Source: Rhizobium grahamii
GTDB taxonomy: Bacteria > Pseudomonadota > Alphaproteobacteria > Rhizobiales > Rhizobiaceae
Reading direction: 5' to 3'
Assembly (NCBI RefSeq): GCF_009498215.1
Contig: NZ_CP043498.1
Location: 1,612,001 to 1,676,000, forward strand
Length of the DNA: 64,000 nt
Positions 46,253 through 54,632 of the stretch are shown piece by piece (position 1 is the first letter of the stretch; every line of letters starts with the position of its first letter). The translations under genes were made by a program, and so were the position numbers. The notes under the pieces are model-generated. The model was not told where the DNA came from and searched no databases. It saw only the letters and a program-made list of their open reading frames with translations.

Positions 46253-48619
46253 TTAATCACGTGACACTTTCAGTTCACGCTTCATTCGCTCAAAGTATGA
46301 TTCCTTGTCTGCAACCTTGAACCGCGAAGGAGCGGAAGCCGGAATGAGGTTCTCGGCAGCCTCGCTGGTATCCGGAACCAGCGCCATGGCAAGGGGGACG
46401 GCTTCGACGGAATAGACTACATCCTCTTGCCGTTTGTCGGCCTTCTTTGAAGCAGCCCTCTTGCCTCTACTCTGACCTGACCTCTGAATGACGATCTGAT
46501 CACGCTTGTGGATAGGCAGTTCGTGCGAGGAACTGCGGCCATCGTTCCCGTTGGAGACCGGTTGCCCAGGGCTCGACGAGGTAGGCGACATATCGACAAT
46601 CGGCGTCGGCCCCTCGGTAAGGTGCGCGACGATCGCTGCACGATTGATGGCATGCTTGTTCCGCGGAAAGAATGCTTCCGTCGCTTCGTTCTTTTTCCTT
46701 CGTTCTTCCACGTTGTCTTCGTAAGGGCCGGTATTACCCGGCTTCGCATTTGGGACCTCAATGTATGTGCCTCGGCCTGGGTGATAGACTCCGATCCTGG
46801 ATCTGTCCGTGTGTTCGACCAGTTCCATTAAGACGCTACGGGTGTTGTTTTTCGCCCGCGTCCCTCGGGGATTGTTCGAAAATCGACACAGTTCGTCCAA
46901 CAGTAGCGTGATGAGATCCTGGTGCCAGAAATCCTCATTCCTGTACTGGATTCCGGACGTTGTCATTGTCCGTACCGCAGACCTCCCGAACGCATTCTCG
47001 ACAACGTTCATGTCATCGACCAACGGCCTTTTGTAGTCGGCGAAGGAGTTCATCCATTCTAAGGCGGGGGGAACGCCCAGGTCATCATGCACAGCGAGAT
47101 GGTAATCCGTGATAATATAGTTCCAGAGCATCTCCTGCGCTTCCGGAAGTGTGAAACGCGCCTTCTTCCGTGGATCCTTGTCGGAGACGCCAGGCTTTTC
47201 GGGCACTCCGCCATCTGCCTCGTGCCAAAGCCTCAAATTCAGCGTTTTGAAGAATCGCTCAACGATAGATTTGTACGTCGGCGTTTTGACGGGCGCGAAC
47301 GAAACATTGAGCCCCACGCTCGAAGCCGTAGCCCGCATTGAACGACCTATGTTAGCCAGATCGTTGTCGACAAGCATTCTCCTGAATTTGCCAAAACCGT
47401 CCAGCGCCCAGTAGAGCGCTTTCTCCGTGTTGAGATGCTGCAGGAAATCTTTCGGCCTCAGGCTTTCCTTCAGTCCTCCGTAGAGTGTGAATAGGGACGG
47501 CGCCTCGATCGACAACCTTGCGGAGAGGACCATTCTGGTATGCACGTCCATAACGACAATCAACCAGGGCCGGAAGGTCTCTCCCACGACCTTCCCGTTC
47601 GCATCTAGGACTATTACATGCAGGTCGATCTGCGTGTGATCCATAACGGTGCATTCGAGAGGCCTTAGGGTCTGGACGTGGGGGTTGATCGCCTCGATCT
47701 GCCTGTTGGCAACCGTTCGGCCCTCGCGCCTAGCAATATTCGCAAGACTGGCTTCTCGATTGATCCAGTTATGGAGGGTGCCATCACAAGGCGTATCAAA
47801 ACCCGCATCGATTTCATCGCCGGGGACGGATAGGTCCCCTAAGTGCGGCACATATCTAGGTGCCGCTAACACCCTCGAGGTCTTATGGCCACCAGCCAGT
47901 TGACGCATCTCGTCTCCGACAGGGTCCCCTGCCGCCAGTGCAAGTCTTCGCTCGCGCTCTTTCGCGACCTCCCCGTTAAACCAAGCCTTGACCGCGCCAA
48001 AAGTCGGAGCGTGGGGACTCCAGTACCACGTGACCATCGCCGCTCGGTGCGCGCGCACGAAGTCGTTCCACTTCCCCGACCTCCGATCGCCTCCGCTACC
48101 GTTGAGGAAGCAGGCAAACGGCCGGAAGTGCTTTTCGCCACACTCTCTCGCGAGTGCGATCAAGGTGGAGGTGCCGGGCACGTCTGTTTCGTCGCCAAAT
48201 AGCTTGTCGTGGGTTGGCTTGTGTTCCTCGAGGAAGGCCTTGAGTGCTGGGTGTGATGCAGAGATGGAGTACTCGTCCATGCAACTGACATAGTAATGCT
48301 GAATCGTTGCCTTGAAGTAGCGCGTCTTCCGAGCCCGCACCTGCTTGGTGTCCCCGGGCATAATCGGCTCGAAGGCGCCCGGCTCAACGACGAACTGCTC
48401 AGTGAGCAGTGCATCTTCCGCGGAGACCCTCACCGCCCCGCCTCGGCATCGCATGAAAAGGTAGCTCTTCCGGTCGATGTGCCAGCGACCGCTCTTGTCC
48501 GTTCTCTCGAAAACCAAATCGCCGTTCGGCTTCGTCTTGACGAAGGTCGCACTAAAGCTTTCGGACTTGAGCTTGAAGTAATATGTCTCGCCGGGGTTGG
48601 CGTCTATCGGATGGAGCAT
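46253..48619 (-). CDS. tnsB: TnsB/TniA-type DDE transposase with an extra N-terminal module
   Basis: 788-aa transposase. The catalytic triad fits Asp327 in VMDHTQIDLHVIVLD, Asp418 or Asp420 in MLVDNDLANIG, and Glu454 in YKSIVERFFKTL, within an rve/Mu-type core followed by a beta-barrel region (SRIGVYHPGRGTYIEV). Residues 1-70 form a module (TYYFKLKSES, GDLVFERTD, RWHIDRKSYLFMRC) that is repeated as separate tiny genes just upstream. The C-terminal 120 residues are polar and disordered-looking, as in TnsB tails that bind TnsC. ATG at 48619; the longer ATG at 48670 lies in the upstream gene. Confidence 0.92.
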   Translation of the reverse strand: MLHPIDANPGETYYFKLKSESFSATFVKTKPNGDLVFERTDKSGRWHIDRKSYLFMRCRGGAVRVSAEDALLTEQFVVEPGAFEPIMPGDTKQVRARKTRYFKATIQHYYVSCMDEYSISASHPALKAFLEEHKPTHDKLFGDETDVPGTSTLIALARECGEKHFRPFACFLNGSGGDRRSGKWNDFVRAHRAAMVTWYWSPHAPTFGAVKAWFNGEVAKERERRLALAAGDPVGDEMRQLAGGHKTSRVLAAPRYVPHLGDLSVPGDEIDAGFDTPCDGTLHNWINREASLANIARREGRTVANRQIEAINPHVQTLRPLECTVMDHTQIDLHVIVLDANGKVVGETFRPWLIVVMDVHTRMVLSARLSIEAPSLFTLYGGLKESLRPKDFLQHLNTEKALYWALDGFGKFRRMLVDNDLANIGRSMRATASSVGLNVSFAPVKTPTYKSIVERFFKTLNLRLWHEADGGVPEKPGVSDKDPRKKARFTLPEAQEMLWNYIITDYHLAVHDDLGVPPALEWMNSFADYKRPLVDDMNVVENAFGRSAVRTMTTSGIQYRNEDFWHQDLITLLLDELCRFSNNPRGTRAKNNTRSVLMELVEHTDRSRIGVYHPGRGTYIEVPNAKPGNTGPYEDNVEERRKKNEATEAFFPRNKHAINRAAIVAHLTEGPTPIVDMSPTSSSPGQPVSNGNDGRSSSHELPIHKRDQIVIQRSGQSRGKRAASKKADKRQEDVVYSVEAVPLAMALVPDTSEAAENLIPASAPSRFKVADKESYFERMKRELKVSRD

Positions 48620-48621
48620 TC

Positions 48622-48831
48622 CTATGCTTCCTCTCCGCGGGAAAGTCTTACAGCATTTCCGCAACACCACACACTGATGTAGCGCTCAACTCGGACGCAC
48701 CAACGGCGGCGATCGACAGCTCTCTCGAACACCAATACCCCGCCTTCCTTCAACTTGACGAACTTCCCCTTGAGGGTCTCGAACGGCAGCTTGAAGAGAT
48801 ATGTCTGTCCAGATTTTGAATCGAGCATCAT
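48622..48831 (-). CDS. Small protein paralogous to the TnsB N-terminal module
   Basis: 69 aa. It matches TnsB residues 12-66 through: TYLFKLPFETLKGKFVK, GGVLVFER, RRWCVRVERYISVWCC, GNAVRLS. Its start (ATGATG at 48826-48831) overlaps the stop of the preceding small gene, and tnsB begins 2 bp after its own stop, so it is translated as part of the operon. Beta-rich with a Cys pair; possibly a small metal-binding or protein-docking domain. Function unknown. Confidence 0.75.
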   Translation of the reverse strand: MMLDSKSGQTYLFKLPFETLKGKFVKLKEGGVLVFERAVDRRRWCVRVERYISVWCCGNAVRLSRGEEA

Positions 48832-49088
48832 GGTCCGAGGGCGCCCCGCTCTTCGAACCGCTGAATGCGGCATCCGACTTCCGTACCGCCCGGCATCACG
48901 TCTTCTCGGCACCACATGAAATTGTAGTTCTTCCGGTCGACGAGCCAGCAGCGGCTCTTGTTCGTTCTGTGGAGGATCAGGTCGCCACGCGACTTTGGCT
49001 CGACGACAGTTGCAGGGAACCTCCCTGGCTTGAACTTGAAGGCATACGTCCCGCCGAAGCTGGCGTCGGTTGGAGATAGCATTCTCAC
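48828..49088 (-). CDS. Second small protein paralogous to the TnsB N-terminal module
   Basis: 86 aa from GTG 49088 (ATG 49082 is equally likely; GAGGG lies upstream). Shared pattern: TYAFKFKPGRFPATVV, GDLILHRTNKS, CWLVDRKNYNFMWCRED; the last 25 residues diverge. Start and stop both overlap neighbouring small genes (GTGA and ATGATG). The best residue match is to the TnsB module itself (VDRKNYNFMWCR against IDRKSYLFMRCR). Confidence 0.75.
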   Translation of the reverse strand: MRMLSPTDASFGGTYAFKFKPGRFPATVVEPKSRGDLILHRTNKSRCWLVDRKNYNFMWCREDVMPGGTEVGCRIQRFEERGALGP

Positions 49089-49285
49089 TTTCCCTCGCGA
49101 TCACAGAGCTCCAATACGGCCTTCCCCAAGCAGCGCATGCAGATGTCCGTGCCACACCGCAAGTACCACAGGGAGCTCCCGTCCGAGTTCTCGAACACCA
49201 GTCCCTTTGAAGCGGCGCAGGTTGGCTCGATGCACATGGGTGGCAGCCTGAACGCGCGTTCATTCTGGGCTTTCGAATCGACCAT
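49085..49285 (-). CDS. Third small Cys-rich protein of the array
   Basis: 66 aa from ATG 49285, with GGAGG six bases upstream at the end of tnsA. It keeps the spacing of the module (RAFRLPP, GLVFENSDGSSLWYLRC, ICMRCLGKAVLEL) but is the most diverged. Cys at MCIEPTC and RCGTDICMRC suggest a zinc ribbon. It starts next to the tnsA stop and overlaps the following gene by 4 bp. Confidence 0.7.
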   Translation of the reverse strand: MVDSKAQNERAFRLPPMCIEPTCAASKGLVFENSDGSSLWYLRCGTDICMRCLGKAVLELCDREGK

Positions 49286-49286
49286 T

Positions 49287-50192
49287 CTACGCCTCCTCAT
49301 GGGCCATCATCGCCAGAAGACTCTGCCTGCTGCCGAGCAATGGGGGCATGGCAACCTTTGTGAAAGGACGCGGGTTCTGGGATAGATCAATCCAGATGTG
49401 ACCTTTCGCATGGAGGCAGTTTGCTGCCTCCCGTCCCGTCGGACCTCCGCCTAACACCTCAATCATCTCAGCATAGGTTGTCACTCCGTCACAGCGCCGG
49501 AGATATCTCCAGGCGAGTTCCGACAACCGCCGCGGGACCCTCGCGGTGTCGTCCATCAGGATGCTGGGCAGGTGGCGCAGATCAAAGGGGCGGAGGTCAC
49601 GCATTTCCTCCACTATGTGAAAGTAGTAGCCATGCGCCCGATAGATCTCGTTCGCGCGCTGGAGTTTGGCTTCATAGTCCTTCTTTTCGGCAGCCCGCTT
49701 CTGAGCTCTAGCGATATCCTCCGGGCCATCGCCAAGGCGGCCGAGATCAAGGTATTTCGAAGCCCCCTTGACCTCCAGAACCAATCGAACAAGATCGTCA
49801 GCCGCCGCACGGCGCTGGGGCATTTTCAGAGCGGCGATCGCGAATGGGACACCATCTTCGAGCTGACGAACGAACCAGCGGGGCACAATCACTTCCAGGT
49901 CGCTGGTGTATCTCCATTTCCCCCTGCGTCCTATTCTCGGGAACACCAGCGTGTGAGGCTGGGCCATATAGGTCAGTGCACTGGTAGACAGATCCAGCAA
50001 CTGCATGACCTGAAATTCAGCATCAGACTCTGCCGGCAGGATGTGATTTACCACTTTAGCCGAGTTGTATATGTGCGTGGCGTTGCGCTTCCGTCCGTTG
50101 GCCCCGAAGCGGATGGGGCCTCCGTCCCTGGCGCGGTACATGCAGCAACCTTCACCCAAATCGATCTTGACCCTCTCCAACCGCGTATCCAT
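49287..50192 (-). CDS. tnsA: TnsA-type endonuclease
   Basis: 301-aa restriction-endonuclease-fold nuclease that would cut the 5' strands while TnsB cuts the 3' strands. Active-site pattern: Glu59 in AESDAEFQVMQLLD, Asp98 in KWRYTSDLEV, and Glu140-Lys142 in RLVLEVKGASK. The C-terminal part (YLRRCDGVTTYAEMIEVLGG) resembles the winged-helix TnsA C-domain. GGGGAG precedes ATG 50192. First gene of the transposition operon. Confidence 0.87.
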   Translation of the reverse strand: MDTRLERVKIDLGEGCCMYRARDGGPIRFGANGRKRNATHIYNSAKVVNHILPAESDAEFQVMQLLDLSTSALTYMAQPHTLVFPRIGRRGKWRYTSDLEVIVPRWFVRQLEDGVPFAIAALKMPQRRAAADDLVRLVLEVKGASKYLDLGRLGDGPEDIARAQKRAAEKKDYEAKLQRANEIYRAHGYYFHIVEEMRDLRPFDLRHLPSILMDDTARVPRRLSELAWRYLRRCDGVTTYAEMIEVLGGGPTGREAANCLHAKGHIWIDLSQNPRPFTKVAMPPLLGSRQSLLAMMAHEEA

Positions 50193-50348
50193 GTCAGCTC
50201 CCCAAACGGTGTTAACGGTTAATCACTCGACTGGCGCGTCCGCCCAAATATTGTAAAATGGGCTACTACGGTGATTTATCGGAACGCGACTCACCTTCCA
50301 CTAAGAATGGTAGAGTGAATTCCGATAAGAGTCCAACAAGGTGGAGAA
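50193..50348. promoter_or_regulatory. Divergent promoter region with a perfect 9-bp inverted repeat
   Basis: TTATCGGAA (50276-50284) and TTCCGATAA (50320-50328) flank a 35-base centre between tnsA and the divergent gene. The left arm is part of the CGGAACGCGAC end-type motif (50280-50290). It may serve as operator for both genes, or as a TnsB site giving autoregulation. Confidence 0.5.
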
Positions 50349-50882
50349 ATGCGAGGGTTAGCATCGTTAGACCGAGCAACTGGCGGATCCGAGATCGACA
50401 GAGGCGAGACCGACCTCCTGCATAGCGCCAACTCCTACGACGCTATTAAAAAGGCGATCCGGATTACGGAAGCTGAGCGCGCCCGACTGCAGGACAAGAT
50501 GAAAGCCGCGCAGGACGCCGTGAGAGAGATACAGGAAGCCCTTAGCGAGCTTAACGCTCGCGATGAACACCTCAAGCGCGCGGCAGCAATAGGCAAGCAA
50601 CGTGAAGAGGCAAGCGTCACGATACCAGAAACTTTGGGCACCAGGCATCGAAAGAGACGCACAAGCATGGCTTATCGCGTCCGCCAGGAGGTTTACCGCA
50701 TACTGAAGCGCGTCAATCGACCACTCAACCGAGTTGAACTGCTAAGAGAACTCCAAGGCGCGGGCATCGAGCTGCCTGCCCATGACGCGTTGGCGGCGAT
50801 CACCAAAATCATGTGGAACACCCCGGAGTTCACGTCCACCGGCGGCGGGTACTGGCTGGCGAGCGAGCCCATACCCACCTGA
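50349..50882 (+). CDS. Coiled-coil and winged-helix protein carried by the Tn7-like element
   Basis: 177 aa. Residues 30-75 form a coiled coil (AERARLQDKMKAAQDAVREI); residues 105-172 look like a winged-helix domain similar in layout to HARE-HTH (YRVRQEVYRILKRVNRPLNR, VELLRELQGAGIEL, then GGGYWLASE). GGTGGAG precedes the ATG at 50349. It diverges from tnsA and lies inside the outer repeat. Likely a DNA-binding regulator of the element, but it could also be cargo. Confidence 0.65.
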   Translation: MRGLASLDRATGGSEIDRGETDLLHSANSYDAIKKAIRITEAERARLQDKMKAAQDAVREIQEALSELNARDEHLKRAAAIGKQREEASVTIPETLGTRHRKRRTSMAYRVRQEVYRILKRVNRPLNRVELLRELQGAGIELPAHDALAAITKIMWNTPEFTSTGGGYWLASEPIPT

Positions 50883-51371
50883 GCGCCCTGCGCGCACACC
50901 TCCGCTCCGCAAACACCAACCAATCCTTTATGACGCCGCAGCGCAGTGGACTGACGTTCCGTTAGAAAGGACTCAATTCTTCAAAACGGAATGCGAGTCC
51001 TTTTAAGTAGACTAAAAGATTCCGTAGTGTCCTTGCACGGCTTCGTGCGATGTCGCCTGCGAATCCTTATGCAATAGGACTCAAAATTCAGCTCTCGCGA
51101 AACCGTGGACCACGACGCCAATCTTGTTCAGCCGCCATTAATTTCAGGCCCAATCGCGCATTGACGGTTCCGAGCACAGACCACACAGAGAGCGAGCCCA
51201 TGGGGAATGATAGTGAAGTGAGCATAATGGAACTGCAAACAGGCTCAGCCTGACGCTCTCGGTGCATGCGGTTGCGGGATCAAGTCTAGCAGCGATCCAC
51301 CGCACGATCGAGCCCTTGCTACCGAGGACAGAAACCGGGAGCCAACGAGCGATCGGTCGCTTCTAGCGGCG
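50883..51371. other. Gene-free right end of the Tn7-like element and junction to dnaE2
   Basis: 489 bp with no credible gene. It contains CGGAATGCGAG (50987-50997), the 11-bp motif GACTCAAAATT (51078-51088) and several AGGACTC/GAGTCC words. The exact transposon end is not resolved; sequence from about 51110 to 51371 may already be chromosome downstream of dnaE2. Confidence 0.5.
50966..51004 (+). terminator. Inverted repeat AAAGGACTC / GAGTCCTTT
   Basis: Nine-bp arms with a 20-base loop, followed by TTAAG, about 85 bp after the winged-helix gene. It may terminate that gene; equally its arms may be transposon end repeats in opposite orientation. Confidence 0.4.
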
Positions 51372-54300
51372 CTAGTGAAAGTTCCTGCTCTTCAATTTCA
51401 GCGTATCAATGTGCAGATCGGGTATGAATATGTCACGGGCCTTTGCCGTTGCCCGGTCTCTCGAATCCGGAGCGCCCGGCGCGCCGTGAGCGAACTCGTC
51501 CCCCCGCCCGGTCGGCAACCGGAATTTCCCATCGCGATCGGCAAGACTTGAGAGATCGTCCGAGAGATCGAAAAGTTGCTGCGCAACAAGATGCACGACG
51601 TCGCCCTCGCGTTGAATCCTTCCGCTGATCGACATCATCGACGCCCCGAGAACAACGCGTCGTCGCCGCTCGAACAGGGTCGGCCAGACCACGACATTTG
51701 CGGGTCCCGTCTCGTCTTCGATCGTCATGAACATCACCCCCTTGGCGGAGCCTGGTTTCTGGCGGACCAACACAAGTCCCGCCGTCATCAGCCACTGGCC
51801 ATCACGCGCATTCATTGCATCCTGACATGTGACGATGCGGCGCTCGCTCAAGTCCCGCCGAAGGAACGCCATGGGATGATCCCGGAGTGTCAGGCCGACA
51901 TGACCGTAGTCCTGAATGACATTGTGCCCCGGCGTCATTTGGCGAAGGGACACTTCCGGCTCCTGCTGTTCCGCAATCGCCTTGGCCTCGCGCTCTGAAG
52001 CTGCGGCAAACAGCGGCAGCGGCTCGTCGCGAAGCGCCTTGATCGCCCATATGGCATCCCGCCGCTCCAGCCCGAGCGAGGGCAGAAACGCGTCAGCCTT
52101 GGTCAACTGCACCAGTGCTTCAGTCGGAACGTTCGATCGTCGCCAGACATCGTCCACGGACTCAAACGATGTATTCATCCTTGCGGCGACAATGCGCGCG
52201 GCGTCGGCAACGGCCAATCCCTTCACCAGCCGCATCCCGAGACGAACGGCATGTCGGCCTGTATTGCCGATGCGTTCCAGCGTGCAGTCCCACCGCGACT
52301 GGTTGATGCAGACGGGTCGGACATCGACCCCATGCGCTCGGGCATCGCCGACGATCTGGGCTGGCGCATAAAAGCCCATCGGCTGCGAGTTCAGGAGTGC
52401 TGCACAGAAGGCATCGGGAAAATGGCATTTCACGAAGTTGCTGGCATAGGCGATGAGCGCGAAGGACGCGGCATGCGACTCCGGAAAGCCGTACGAACCG
52501 AATCCTTCGAGCTGGCTGAAGGTCTTCTCGGCGAACTCGGGCGAGTATCCGTTCTTGATCATCCCTGAGACCAGCTTGTCCTTGAAGCGCGACACGCCGC
52601 CGGTGAATTTGAAGGTCGCCATGGATTTGCGGAGCTGATCCGCCTCGCCGCCGGTGAACCCGGCACAGACCATCGCGACCTTCATGGCGCTCTCCTGGAA
52701 GAGCGGAACGCCGAGCGTCTTGCCGAGGACGGCTTCGAGTTCGGGTGTCGGGTACTCGACCACTTCCTTACCCTCCCGTCGCCTGAGAAACGGGTGCACC
52801 ATATCGCCCTGGATTGGTCCCGGACGGACGATCGCGACCTGGATCACGAGATCATAGAAGGTCCTTGGCTTCATCCGCGGCAGCATCGCCATCTGGGCGC
52901 GGGATTCGATCTGGAAAGTACCCAGCGTATCGGCCTTGCGGATCATCGCATAGGTGGCGGGGTCTTCCTGCGGGATGCCTGCAAGATCGAGGTTCTCGTT
53001 CTTGTGCTCGCGGATCAGATCGAAGGCCTTCGACATGCAGGTCAGCATGCCGAGCGCCAGGACATCGACCTTCATGAACTTGAGCGCCTCGATATCGTCC
53101 TTATCCCATTCGATCACCTGGCGATCTTTCATGGACGCAGGCTCGATCGGAACGAGGTCATCGAGCCTGTCATGGGTGAGCACGAAGCCGCCCGGGTGCT
53201 GGCCAAGATGGCGTGGAGCGCCCATCAACTGCTGCGCAAGCTTCAGCGTCAATGCAAGACGGCGGTCATCCGGATTGAGGCCTTGCTCACGAACCTTGCG
53301 GTCGCTGACCATTTCCTCGGACCACGACCACATGCCCGATGACAGCGCCTTGATGATGTCTTCTGGCAGGCCAAGGGCCTTACCGACGTCCCGGATCGCC
53401 CCCTTGGCGCGATAGCGGGTGACGGTCGAGCAAAGTGCTGCCTTGTCATGGCCATAGGTCTTGTAGATCCACTGGATGACTTCCTCGCGTCGTTCGTGCT
53501 CGAAGTCGACGTCGATATCCGGCGGCTCGTCGCGCTCCTGGGAAATGAACCGCTCGAAGAGGAGATCGTTGGTTTCCGGATCGATCGAGGTAATCCCGAG
53601 GATGTAGCAAACGGCCGAATTGGCTGCCGATCCCCTGCCCTGGCAGAGAATGCCTTGCGAACGCGCGAAGCGGACGATGCTGAAGACTGTCAGGAAATAC
53701 GGCGCGTACTTCATCGACCGGATCAGGTCGAGTTCATGCTTGACGACCTTGAGCACCTTTCGCGGCAACCCTTCGGGGTAGCGGATCGGAATGCATTCAC
53801 GGACATAGTGTTCAAGTGATTGCTGAGCATCCATGCCGGAAACGATCGCCTCTTCCGGATACTGGTAGGTCAGCTCCTCAAGGCTGAAGCGGCAGCGGGA
53901 GACGATCTCCATCGTCCGGGCAATCGCATCCTTGTAACGAGGAAACAGCCGCTCGATCTCTTCCGGCGGCTTCAGGTAACGGTCGGCATGCCGCTCGCGT
54001 TCGAAGCCGACATCGTCGATCGTCGTGTTGTTGCGGATGCAGGTGACGACATCCTGGAGGTGCCGGCGACCCGGCTCGTGAAACAAGACATCGTTGGTGA
54101 CGACCGTTCGGATTTTGAAGCGGGCTGCCATGTTTGAAATCTCATGAAGCCGCAACTGGTCGTTCGGACGCCGCCTGAGACAGAGCGAGACATAGGCCCT
54201 GTCGCCGAAGAGGTCAGTCATCCTCCGGAGCCGGATGGCACAGGTCTCGTCGGCCAAGTCAGGCACGAGGATTCCAATCAGGCCGTCCGCGTAGTGCGCG

Positions 54301-54632
54301 ACATCCTCAAGCGTCAGGATGCAGCTCGCCTTGCCGCCTCGGCTCTTCCCCAACGTCAGTAGCCGCGTCAGCCGAGAGTATGCCGCCCTATCTGTCGGGT
54401 AGACCAGGATCGACATGCCATCCTGAAGGTCGAGGCGGCATCCGACGACAAGACGCAGGCCCGTCGCGCGAGACGCTTCGAGAGCACGGACGACGCCTGC
54501 AAGGCTGTTGCGGTCAACGACCCCGATTGCTTCGATGCCGAGTTCCTTGGCGGTTGCGAACAGTTCGTCGGCCGAGGAGGCGCCCCTCAGGAAACTGAAA
54601 TGCGTGGTCACCTGGAGTTCGGCATACTTCAT
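51372..54632 (-). CDS. dnaE2: Error-prone DNA polymerase DnaE2 (ImuC)
   Basis: 1086-aa alpha-subunit-type polymerase of the SOS mutasome. The PHP domain starts at the N-terminus ([18 protein letters not shown]), the polymerase core has [17 protein letters not shown] and the acidic site [17 protein letters not shown], and an OB-fold precedes the C-terminus ([20 protein letters not shown]). It lacks a proofreading domain. Start at ATG 54632, overlapping the imuB stop by 4 bp. It performs translesion synthesis with ImuA and ImuB. Its 3' side borders the Tn7-like element. Confidence 0.95.
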   Translation of the reverse strand: MKYAELQVTTHFSFLRGASSADELFATAKELGIEAIGVVDRNSLAGVVRALEASRATGLRLVVGCRLDLQDGMSILVYPTDRAAYSRLTRLLTLGKSRGGKASCILTLEDVAHYADGLIGILVPDLADETCAIRLRRMTDLFGDRAYVSLCLRRRPNDQLRLHEISNMAARFKIRTVVTNDVLFHEPGRRHLQDVVTCIRNNTTIDDVGFERERHADRYLKPPEEIERLFPRYKDAIARTMEIVSRCRFSLEELTYQYPEEAIVSGMDAQQSLEHYVRECIPIRYPEGLPRKVLKVVKHELDLIRSMKYAPYFLTVFSIVRFARSQGILCQGRGSAANSAVCYILGITSIDPETNDLLFERFISQERDEPPDIDVDFEHERREEVIQWIYKTYGHDKAALCSTVTRYRAKGAIRDVGKALGLPEDIIKALSSGMWSWSEEMVSDRKVREQGLNPDDRRLALTLKLAQQLMGAPRHLGQHPGGFVLTHDRLDDLVPIEPASMKDRQVIEWDKDDIEALKFMKVDVLALGMLTCMSKAFDLIREHKNENLDLAGIPQEDPATYAMIRKADTLGTFQIESRAQMAMLPRMKPRTFYDLVIQVAIVRPGPIQGDMVHPFLRRREGKEVVEYPTPELEAVLGKTLGVPLFQESAMKVAMVCAGFTGGEADQLRKSMATFKFTGGVSRFKDKLVSGMIKNGYSPEFAEKTFSQLEGFGSYGFPESHAASFALIAYASNFVKCHFPDAFCAALLNSQPMGFYAPAQIVGDARAHGVDVRPVCINQSRWDCTLERIGNTGRHAVRLGMRLVKGLAVADAARIVAARMNTSFESVDDVWRRSNVPTEALVQLTKADAFLPSLGLERRDAIWAIKALRDEPLPLFAAASEREAKAIAEQQEPEVSLRQMTPGHNVIQDYGHVGLTLRDHPMAFLRRDLSERRIVTCQDAMNARDGQWLMTAGLVLVRQKPGSAKGVMFMTIEDETGPANVVVWPTLFERRRRVVLGASMMSISGRIQREGDVVHLVAQQLFDLSDDLSSLADRDGKFRLPTGRGDEFAHGAPGAPDSRDRATAKARDIFIPDLHIDTLKLKSRNFH

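Larger units (their letters stand above)
41202..51088. mobile_element. Tn7-like transposon (TnsA, TnsB, TnsC, two TniQ); borders approximate
   Basis: One leftward operon encodes tnsA-three small ORFs-tnsB-tnsC-tniQ-tniQ, and a divergent coiled-coil/winged-helix gene sits at the right. The limits given are the outermost inverted copies of a shared 11-bp motif; the true ends and target duplication could not be located and may lie up to about 250 bp further out (40925-51371). Gene content defines a heteromeric (TnsA+TnsB) cut-and-paste element. Little cargo is present. Intergenic and tnsC sequence is AT-richer than the neighbouring chromosome. Confidence 0.85.

Noticed and set aside
48622..49285. 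Small overlapping genes considered as a toxin-antitoxin system
   Set aside because: They resemble the TnsB N-terminus and each other rather than any known toxin or antitoxin, and are embedded in the tns operon.
41202..51088. CRISPR array or Cascade genes associated with the Tn7-like element
   Set aside because: No regularly spaced direct repeats and no cas-like proteins were seen; two TniQ proteins are the only selectors found.
51050..51253. 67-codon + strand frame at the right end of the Tn7-like element
   Set aside because: It runs across the putative end repeats, lacks a ribosome site and shows no domain.
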